Translations under genes and position numbers: made by a program
From: JAICND01 sp040905905
GTDB lineage: Bacteria > Actinomycetota > Acidimicrobiia > Spongiisociales > ZC4RG35
DNA: 31,176 bases
NCBI GenBank assembly: GCA_040905905.1
Contig: JBBDQN010000033.1
Location: 1 to 31,176 of the forward strand
Direction of reading: 5' to 3'
Notes under the pieces: generated by a model
What the model saw: only the letters and a program-made list of their open reading frames with translations
Database searches by the model: none
Told to the model about the DNA's origin: nothing
Shown: positions 16,294 through 22,710 of the stretch, in pieces
Numbering within the stretch: the first letter of the stretch is position 1
How the letters are laid out: each line of letters opens with the position of its first letter

Positions 16294-17013
16294 TCAGGGC
16301 AGCACCCCTAGCCCAACTAGTCCTTCCCTCAGACCGGCTGCAAACTCTCTCCGGCTGTGAAAGGCGCGGCCCGCGGTGGCGTCGAACAGCGCGGGTTCGG
16401 CATTACCCACCACTATGCGATTTGTGACCGCCAGCAGCATCGACAGGTCGTTCATCGAGTCGCCGGCGGCCACCATTCGCTCCGGAGACACGTCGAAGTG
16501 ATCCCTCAGGTAACCGAGCGGTGCCGGTTTGCCGGCCCCTATCGGGATGACGTCAAAGTCGGCTTCGCCGCTGGTGACGACCAGCGCCGGCACGATCTGG
16601 TCGATCGCAGCTGTCGCCTCCTCCCATCGGTCTCGAGGGATGGAATAGCTGGCCTTGAGAGCGCTCTGGAACTCGGTGCCATTGGTGTGAAAGCCAAGGC
16701 CGGTCAGCTTCCGGTCGATGGGGCGGCGATCGAACTCGGCGAATCGTTGTGACCAGTCAGTGGCCGACCCGTCCAGTTCCACCTCGGTCCCGAGGGCGCC
16801 CACCTGGGCTGGAAACGGATCAATTCCCACCCGACGCCACGAGTCGCTGAGGCTTCGTATGGGCCGGCTCGAATTGGGTATAAGAACCACGTCGATGCGC
16901 TCGACAAGCGCGGAAAGCAACTCGGCAAGCTCATGATCGTCACCGAGGAGAGTCCCATCGACGTCGGAAACGATCATCCAGACCGGGCGGGAGGTTCCAA
17001 ATTCAATCGTCAA
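16294..17013 (-). CDS. HAD phosphatase of the sucrose-6-phosphate phosphatase type
   Basis: The 239 residues contain HAD motif I in VSDVDGTLLG (Asp17 nucleophile, Asp19), motif II in IPNSSRP, the cap motif KASYSIP, then VTSGEADFDVIPIGAGKPAPLGYL (motif III lysine) and GDSMNDLSML (motif IV) with VVGNAEPALF. This order, especially the S-G-x-x-D-x-D-x-x-P segment, is that of sucrose-phosphate and mannosylfructose-phosphate phosphatases (Cof/S6PP group). It would release the free disaccharide from the phosphate made by the GT4 gene just downstream. TTG 17013 is the first possible start since a stop precedes it; ATG 16977 is an alternative. Confidence 0.78.
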   Translation of the reverse strand: MTIEFGTSRPVWMIVSDVDGTLLGDDHELAELLSALVERIDVVLIPNSSRPIRSLSDSWRRVGIDPFPAQVGALGTEVELDGSATDWSQRFAEFDRRPIDRKLTGLGFHTNGTEFQSALKASYSIPRDRWEEATAAIDQIVPALVVTSGEADFDVIPIGAGKPAPLGYLRDHFDVSPERMVAAGDSMNDLSMLLAVTNRIVVGNAEPALFDATAGRAFHSRREFAAGLREGLVGLGVLP

Positions 17014-17092
17014 TCACCCCGAAGCACCCTAGGGCGCCACCGGCCCACGACCAAGCCGTGATCGGAGCGCCGTTGAGATGGGTCACGCCCTA

Positions 17093-17440
17093 CCGGGTTT
17101 CCCGCTTTCGCCCCCGAGTGGGTCAGCTTGGCTTGACGGGTTGCGCGGGTGGCGTCCGACGGTCTGAGGCCGACGGTTGTATTTCGGCGAAGTGGGATAT
17201 CACCCGCGCTGGGGATCATTCTTTGGCGTCCCAGCGTCGGCCCAGACGTTCTTTGGCGCGTCAGCGACGAGATCGGTTGGTCAGACACCAAAGAACCTCC
17301 GAAGCGACGCCTAGGCGCCAAAGAACCCCACCGGGCCCATCCACGGCACGCATCACCAGCAACGTTGCCCTCATTGCTGCTCTGGCTTTGACTGCCAGGT
17401 CCCTGACTAAGGCCAAACTGACCTACCACCGGAAACCCGG
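17093..17440. repeat. Symmetric imperfect inverted repeat with four TTCTTTGGYG motifs
   Basis: TTCTTTGGCG occurs at 17219-17228 and 17249-17258. Its reverse complement CGCCAAAGAA is at 17316-17325, and a one-base variant CACCAAAGAA is at 17286-17295. Each same-strand pair is spaced exactly 30 bases, and all four are mirror-symmetric about 17272. Outer arms also match in inverted orientation: CCGGGTTTCC (17093-17102) with GGAAACCCGG (17431-17440), and GGTCAGCTTGGC (17121-17132) with GCCAAACTGACC (17412-17423, one mismatch). It could be a cooperative operator array, a MITE-like element, or both. Confidence 0.65.
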
Positions 17441-17567
17441 CTGTCGGGCGACGCGTTGTATGCTTGCGAACACTTCGGGTCAATTCCGAGTTTTTCTCTC
17501 CGAAGGCACCCGGGGAGCACGTAATAGATACTGCCGCACGCTTACTTTCCCACGAAGGTCAATCCAC

Positions 17568-17573
17568 AAGGAG
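17568..17573 (+). promoter_or_regulatory. Ribosome site that sets the kinase start
   Basis: AAGGAG ends five bases before GTG 17579, ideal spacing. The TTG at 17576 would leave only two bases, so GTG 17579 is the better start. Confidence 0.7.
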
Positions 17574-17578
17574 ACTTG

Positions 17579-19117
17579 GTGCTGACGGGCCGAGGGCAAT
17601 CCGAAAACCTGTTTGCGGGTTTGTTGGAATCAGCTCCCGACGCCATTGTGATTGTCGGCGTTGACGGTCAGATCGTCCTCGTCAACGCTCAATGTGAAGC
17701 ACTGTTCGGGTATCGACGCGAGGAGATGATCGGCTCTCAGGTTGAAATGCTGGTGCCCGAACGCCTCCTCAACATCCACCGGGGCCACAGAGACACCTAC
17801 ACATCTGACCCTCACCCCCGGGCTATGGGTATCGGCTTGGCCCTCACCGCCAGGCGCAAAGACGGTTCTGAAGTACCAGTAGAAATTAGTTTAAGTCCCC
17901 TGGAGACCGGATCAGAGCTGTTGATTTCGGCCGCAGTACGTGATGTGACTGAGCGCCGGCGCATCCAAGACGAGCTAGAGCGAGCCAAAGCCGAAGCGGA
18001 GAACGCGAACCATGCCAAGAACGACTTCCTGTCGCGGATGAGCCATGAGTTGCGGACCCCGCTCAATGCCGTTCTGGGATTTGGCCAGCTCCTCGAGCTC
18101 GATGCCTTAACCCCGAGTCAGGACGAGTCCTTGCACCAGATCATGAAGGCGGGTCGCCATCTGCTCGACCTGATCGACGAGGTTCTCGACATCACCAGAA
18201 TCGAGGCTGGCAAGCTTCCGGTGTCGAATGAACCAGTGCCGGTCAATCCTGCCCTGATAGAAGCCCTCGACCTCATGCGGCCTTCGGCTTCTGAGAAGAC
18301 CATCGCGCTCTCTACTGAGCTGACGAACACCGAGGGCCGATACGTCATGGCTGACCGACAACGACTCCGCCAGGTGTTGCTCAATCTGCTTTCAAATGCG
18401 ATCAAATACAACCGTACAGGGGGATCGGTAACGCTCACCACCGGAGTCATGGGCGATCTTGTGACAATTGCAGTGACTGACAGTGGGCGAGGAATCTCTC
18501 GTGAACATATAGACAGGGTCTTTCAACCATTCGATCGCCTCGGGGCAGAAGCATCAGATGTTGAAGGAACCGGGTTGGGGTTGGCACTTTCACATGGTTT
18601 GATCGATACGATGGGTGGGAAACTGACGGCGTTGAGCACGGCCGGCGTTGGAAGTGTGTTCACCATCTCTCTTCTCGCTGTTGACGCACCCCGGCTGGTC
18701 GGTGAGGATGCCGCCCGAAGCGCGGCTCCAGCTCTGGTCACCAGCGAAAAGTTGATGACCGTCCTCTACATCGAAGACAACCTGTCCAACCTGCGGCTGA
18801 TCGAACGAGCCTTGGAACTGCGGCCCGGAGTAAGGCTGCTTTCAGCGATGCAGGCGAAACTTGGTCTCGAATTGGCCCGCCAGCACCGACCCGATCTAGT
18901 ACTGCTCGATCTCCACCTTCCCGATCTCAGCGGAGAAGAGGCCCTAAGAATCCTCCAGTCTGAACCGGAAACAGCCGAAATTCCTGTGGTGATTGTGACT
19001 GCCGATGCCACGCCGACCCAGATGCACAAGCTTCTCGCGGCCGGGGCAACCGACTACCTAACTAAACCGCTGGACATTGGGCGCCTCCTGGCATTGGTCG
19101 ACGCTTCCGCCCCCTAA
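17579..19117 (+). CDS. Hybrid sensor histidine kinase (PAS-HisKA-HATPase-REC)
   Basis: The protein has 512 residues and no membrane span, so it is a cytoplasmic sensor. It has a PAS domain at about 8-125 (SAPDAIVIVGVDGQIVLVN to AAVRDVTERR), then a short coiled linker. In HisKA the phospho-acceptor His156 sits in SRMSHELRTPLNAVLGF. The ATPase boxes are N (LLNLLSNAIKYN), G1 (DSGRGIS) and G2 (GTGLGLALS). The C-terminal receiver at about 392-508 has IEDN, phospho-acceptor Asp444 (LVLLDLHLPD), Thr474 and Lys496 (YLTKP). The PAS ligand is unknown. Two TTA leucine codons (17891 and 18107), usually rare in GC-rich actinobacteria, fit a transferred origin or regulated translation. A second kinase follows two bases later. 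Confidence 0.93.
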   Translation: MLTGRGQSENLFAGLLESAPDAIVIVGVDGQIVLVNAQCEALFGYRREEMIGSQVEMLVPERLLNIHRGHRDTYTSDPHPRAMGIGLALTARRKDGSEVPVEISLSPLETGSELLISAAVRDVTERRRIQDELERAKAEAENANHAKNDFLSRMSHELRTPLNAVLGFGQLLELDALTPSQDESLHQIMKAGRHLLDLIDEVLDITRIEAGKLPVSNEPVPVNPALIEALDLMRPSASEKTIALSTELTNTEGRYVMADRQRLRQVLLNLLSNAIKYNRTGGSVTLTTGVMGDLVTIAVTDSGRGISREHIDRVFQPFDRLGAEASDVEGTGLGLALSHGLIDTMGGKLTALSTAGVGSVFTISLLAVDAPRLVGEDAARSAAPALVTSEKLMTVLYIEDNLSNLRLIERALELRPGVRLLSAMQAKLGLELARQHRPDLVLLDLHLPDLSGEEALRILQSEPETAEIPVVIVTADATPTQMHKLLAAGATDYLTKPLDIGRLLALVDASAP

Positions 19118-19119
19118 CG

Positions 19120-20280
19120 ATGAACGGCCCCGGAACTACGTCGATCTGGGTCATTGATGATGATCCCCAAAGTCTGCTGTTGGTACAACAGATCCTCCGC
19201 CTTGCCGGGCATCAAAACGTGCGGGTCTTTTCACGGGTCACCGAGATGCTGAAACTCTTCGATCCCGTTGCGGTCGATCTCGTAATACAGGATCTGCATA
19301 TGCCGAGCGTCGACGGATTCGAGTTGTTGCGCGATCTTCGCCAGAGAGTGCCAGAGGGGATGTTCCTTCCGATCCTGGTAGTCACCGGCGATTCTGAAAT
19401 GGAGTCCAGAAGAGAGTCGTTGTCTTTGGGAGCAACGGACTTCCTGACGAAGCCTTTCGATGTCACCGAGTTGACGCTGCGGGTCAGTCACCTGCTCGAG
19501 ATCCGAAGCCTTCACTCGGCTCTCCGTCAGTCCCAGAGTCAACTGGAAGCCGATGTCGAGAAGAGAACCGAGGAGCTAGCAGACGCCAACGTTCGTCTCG
19601 AGAACCTCCTGCAAACCAAAGACGTGTTCCTAGCGAGCGTCAGCCATGAGTTGCGAACCCCACTCACCTCGGTTCTCGGATTTGCGGAGCTGCTGGCAGA
19701 TCGCATGCGGGAACAGTCGGATGTAGAGGCAGCCGATCTGGCCGAAGTCGTGGCTGGTCAGGCAAAGGAGATGGCGGCCATAATCGAGGATCTGCTGGTA
19801 GCGGCACGGTCTGACGGCAACCTCGTAAACGTGCTCAGCGAACGGGTGGATTTGGGGGTGGAACTCCATGCTGTCGTGTCCGCACTACCGGCGGCCAGCA
19901 GGGATCGGATTACCCTGCCTTATGGCGACGCCCAGGCCTTGGGTGATCACCTCCGAGTGCGTCAGGTGCTTCGCAACCTGCTCACTAATGCCGTCAAATA
20001 TGGCGGCCCCAGCATCTGGGTGGAGATATGGGAAGGAGCAAATGTCACCGGGCTGCGTGTCGTCGACGATGGAGCGGGGATTCCCGAGGACGCAGTCGAG
20101 CACTTGTTCGAGCCTTACTTCCACGGAGCCGGCGACCCCAATCAGCCGTCGACCCTGGGGCTCGGTTTGACGGTTTCAAGACTTTTGGCCCGACTGATGG
20201 GTGGCGACCTCGATCTCCGCCCACATCACATGGGCACATGCTTCCAGGTTTCGCTTCCTCGATTGATCAGCCAAGGCTGA
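19120..20280 (+). CDS. Inverse hybrid histidine kinase (REC-HisKA-HATPase)
   Basis: The protein has 386 residues. The N-terminal receiver has IDDD, phospho-acceptor Asp58 (LVIQDLHMPSVDGFELL), Thr89 (VVTGDSE) and Lys111 (FLTKPFD). A coiled coil at about 132-165 (QSQSQLEADVEKRTEELA and on) follows. HisKA has His176 (ASVSHELRTPLTSVLGFAELL), and the ATPase domain has NLLTNAVKYGG, DDGAGIPED and TLGLGLTVSRLLARLMGG. There is no membrane span and no output domain. It starts two bases after the upstream kinase, so the two are co-transcribed. The upstream kinase probably passes phosphate to this receiver, which then gates the second kinase (inference). Confidence 0.93.
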   Translation: MNGPGTTSIWVIDDDPQSLLLVQQILRLAGHQNVRVFSRVTEMLKLFDPVAVDLVIQDLHMPSVDGFELLRDLRQRVPEGMFLPILVVTGDSEMESRRESLSLGATDFLTKPFDVTELTLRVSHLLEIRSLHSALRQSQSQLEADVEKRTEELADANVRLENLLQTKDVFLASVSHELRTPLTSVLGFAELLADRMREQSDVEAADLAEVVAGQAKEMAAIIEDLLVAARSDGNLVNVLSERVDLGVELHAVVSALPAASRDRITLPYGDAQALGDHLRVRQVLRNLLTNAVKYGGPSIWVEIWEGANVTGLRVVDDGAGIPEDAVEHLFEPYFHGAGDPNQPSTLGLGLTVSRLLARLMGGDLDLRPHHMGTCFQVSLPRLISQG

Positions 20281-20325
20281 GCTCGACAAGCCACAGCGCC
20301 CATCGATAACGCCGAAGAACCCGAC

Positions 20326-21939
20326 TCAGTTGATCTTCCTCTCCCGCCCGGCCCAAACCTGTTCACGCAGCACGTACTTCTGGATCTTGCCCGTCGAGGT
20401 CTTGGGAAGAGCTTCGACAATGTCGACTTCATCAGGGGCCTTGAACTTCGCCAAACGGCTTCGGACGTGGTCGATGATTTCTTCCCCCGAGGCGGTGGCA
20501 CCCGGCTTGAGGACCACAAATGCCTTTGGGCGTTCCCCCCAATGGTCATGGGGCATCGCCACCACCGCACACTCCATGACTGCCGGATGGCTGACGATGG
20601 CCTGCTCTACCTCGATCGTGGATATGTTCTCTCCACCCGAAATGATGATGTCCTTCTGACGGTCTCGCAGCTCGATATAACCGTCGGGGTGCCAAACCGC
20701 CAGATCCCCCGAGTGGAACCATCCACCCCGGAAAGCGTGGGCGGTAGCCTCGGGGTCGGCGTAATAACCGGACATAACGTTGTTGCCCCGCATCACCACC
20801 TCCCCCATGGTCTCACCGTCGCGGGAAACGTCGTTCATGTCGTCGTCGACCACCCGGACAGGGTCGGCACCCAGATACGCCACTCCCTGACGGGCCAACA
20901 GCTTCACCCTGCGCTCCAAGGGCTCGCCCAACCAGGGTCTCTGAGCCTCACACACGGTGTAGGGCCCATAGGTCTCCGTCAGGCCGTATACATGCACGAC
21001 CCTGGCACCCAGCGCTTCCATCTGGGCGATGATGGTCGGGCTGGGAGGGGCGCCGGCGGTCGTGACCGTAAACGGGCGGCCAAACGGAGCTGCGGCCGGA
21101 TGATTGGCCAACGAGATGAGAACCGTCGGAGCGGCGTTGAGATGGGTCACGCCGTTGATTTCGATCAGCTTCCAGATGAGCTCGGGGTCGACCGCGCGCA
21201 GACAGACATGGGTGCCGCCAATCCCGGTGACCGCCCAGGTCGTGCACCAACCGTTGCAGTGGAACATCGGCAACGTCCACAAGTAGACCGAGTCGGGATC
21301 GTGGTGCGAATGGATCACTTCGGCCAGGGCATTGAGATACGCACCGCGGTGTGTGTACTGGACTCCTTTGGGCCTTCCGGTGGTCCCCGACGTGTAGTTG
21401 ATGGAGATCGGGCGGTGCTCGTCATCCACGCGGAAAGGAAGCGGTTGGTCGTTTCCGCGCTCGAGAAACTCCGAATAGTCGACCGCTTCCAGCTCTGCCG
21501 ACCGGCCGATGTCGTCGAGGGCGATGACCTCGCGCAGGCCGCTCACCGCCGACAGGCGGGGCGCCACCACCGGCAGCAAGGCAGTGTCGGCAACCAGCAA
21601 AGAGGCGCCCGAGTGGTTGAGGATGTACTCGATCTCCGGTCCCGAGAGCCTCGTGTTGATCGCGACCAGAACGGCCCGGCAAAGGGGGACCGCAAAGTGG
21701 GCAATGAGCATCTCAGGCAGGTTCGGCATGAGATACGCCACCCGATCGCCTGGTTTGACTCCTGAGGCCTGAAGAGCCCTGGCCACCCTGGTCACGACTT
21801 CGCCGAACTGCCCATATGTCAGCACCCGCGATCCGTAGCTGATGGCCGGTTTGTCCTTATAAACGCTGGCCGACCTCTCGAGCAACAAGAGGGGGGTGAG
21901 CTGTGTAACCGAGGTCCGATCAGGTTCGCGGGATGTCAT
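20326..21939 (-). CDS. Acyl-CoA synthetase (AMP-forming), FadD/AAE family
   Basis: It activates a carboxylic acid with ATP and CoA by way of an acyl-adenylate. It has about 537 residues. The P-loop-like motif SINYTSGTTGRPKG, the motif VYGLTETYGP, GGWFHSGDLAVWHPDGYIEL, the hinge RQKDIIISGGENIS, and the catalytic lysine in PKTSTGKIQKYVLRE are all present. Substrate-pocket residues do not identify chain length. ATG 21939 overlaps the crotonase stop (ATGA); a TTG 12 bases upstream (21951) is an alternative. Its pairing with a crotonase-like gene suggests shared acyl-CoA metabolism. Confidence 0.9.
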   Translation of the reverse strand: MTSREPDRTSVTQLTPLLLLERSASVYKDKPAISYGSRVLTYGQFGEVVTRVARALQASGVKPGDRVAYLMPNLPEMLIAHFAVPLCRAVLVAINTRLSGPEIEYILNHSGASLLVADTALLPVVAPRLSAVSGLREVIALDDIGRSAELEAVDYSEFLERGNDQPLPFRVDDEHRPISINYTSGTTGRPKGVQYTHRGAYLNALAEVIHSHHDPDSVYLWTLPMFHCNGWCTTWAVTGIGGTHVCLRAVDPELIWKLIEINGVTHLNAAPTVLISLANHPAAAPFGRPFTVTTAGAPPSPTIIAQMEALGARVVHVYGLTETYGPYTVCEAQRPWLGEPLERRVKLLARQGVAYLGADPVRVVDDDMNDVSRDGETMGEVVMRGNNVMSGYYADPEATAHAFRGGWFHSGDLAVWHPDGYIELRDRQKDIIISGGENISTIEVEQAIVSHPAVMECAVVAMPHDHWGERPKAFVVLKPGATASGEEIIDHVRSRLAKFKAPDEVDIVEALPKTSTGKIQKYVLREQVWAGRERKIN

Positions 21940-22697
21940 CGCCCCTGCCAATTTGGCGACCTCTTTTCGAGGAATGCTCCCATGCCTTCCTGGGCGTCTT
22001 CCATCAAGGCGTTCTTCACCATGAGCGGCTGCGTCTGTTGATAGGCCGAGTGCTGGTCGACGTCCACTTGCGCATAGAAGGCCTGTTTCCCCAGCCCCAC
22101 CACCGCTGGCGACGAACGAAGGATCGCGGCCACCAGTTCATCCACCGCCGCGTCGAGATCCACTTCTGGGACCACCCGGTTGACCAGGCCCCACTCGGCG
22201 GCTGTCCGGGCATCAATCGGCTCACCGGTCAGCAACATCTCCAACGCCCGCTTGCGGCCCACTGCCCTCGTTACGGGGATCATGGGCGTGGAGCAGAAGA
22301 GGCCGATCTTTACCCCGGGCGTGGAGAATCGACAGGTCTCGGTAGCAACCACCAGGTCGCAGGAGGCAACTAGTTGGCACCCGGCGGCGGCGGCAATGCC
22401 CTGGACCCGGGCGATAACGGGCTGAGGGATCGCCGGTATGAGCTCCATCATCTCGGTGCACTTCTCGAACAGCGCGACGATTCCAGACTCGTCGGCTCCG
22501 ACGATCTCGGTCAGGTCATGACCGGCCGAAAAAGCCGGCCCCGCCCCACCGATCACGACCACTTGACACTCCCCGGACAAGTCGGCGAGAGCCCCGATCA
22601 GCTGATCCATCATCGTCAGACTCAGCGGGTTCCGGCGTTGGGGTTCGTTGAGCGTGATCCGGGTGACAGGCCCTTCCTGATCGATCAGGATCTTCAT
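21936..22697 (-). CDS. Enoyl-CoA hydratase/isomerase-family protein lacking catalytic glutamates
   Basis: The 253-residue protein is a crotonase by fold, with NEPQRRNPLSLTMMDQL, the oxyanion-hole motif GPAFSAGHDLTEI, VQGIAAAAGCQLVASCDLVVA, STPGVKIGLFCSTPM and ALEMLLTGEPIDARTA. In true hydratases two glutamates act. Here the first position reads Gln (GCQL in place of GCEL) and the second reads Gly-Val (TPGV in place of PE-x). It therefore probably is not a standard hydratase and resembles the ECHDC3-like branch. ATG 22697 gives the normal start; a longer open frame upstream inside recN is not real. Confidence 0.85.
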   Translation of the reverse strand: MKILIDQEGPVTRITLNEPQRRNPLSLTMMDQLIGALADLSGECQVVVIGGAGPAFSAGHDLTEIVGADESGIVALFEKCTEMMELIPAIPQPVIARVQGIAAAAGCQLVASCDLVVATETCRFSTPGVKIGLFCSTPMIPVTRAVGRKRALEMLLTGEPIDARTAAEWGLVNRVVPEVDLDAAVDELVAAILRSSPAVVGLGKQAFYAQVDVDQHSAYQQTQPLMVKNALMEDAQEGMGAFLEKRSPNWQGR

Positions 22698-22704
22698 GAC
22701 GTGA

Positions 22705-22710
22705 AACCTA
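22705..22710 (-). promoter_or_regulatory. Candidate -10 element before the crotonase gene
   Basis: TAGGTT on the minus strand ends seven bases before ATG 22697. Its TAG is also the recN stop, so chance is a real alternative. Confidence 0.2.

Larger units (their letters stand above)
17014..17578. other. 565-base intergenic region between sugar module and kinases
   Basis: There is no credible gene on either strand. It holds a symmetric inverted-repeat structure (17093-17440), a possible -10 element TAGGGT for the phosphatase gene on the minus strand near 17032-17027, and a kinase leader ending in an AAGGAG ribosome site. Since the two flanking genes diverge, control sites for both are expected here. 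Confidence 0.7.

Noticed and set aside
17014..17578. Riboswitch or structured RNA before the kinases
   Set aside because: No known riboswitch core was recognisable; the strongest structure is the symmetric DNA repeat, which is centred far from the kinase start.
20267..20280. TCAGCC-AA-GGCTGA palindrome at the end of the second kinase, considered as terminator
   Set aside because: The two-base loop is too small, it overlaps the stop codon, and no T run follows.
20467..21765. 432-codon plus-strand open frame opposite the acyl-CoA synthetase
   Set aside because: The minus strand carries all AMP-ligase motifs; the opposite frame has no recognisable features.
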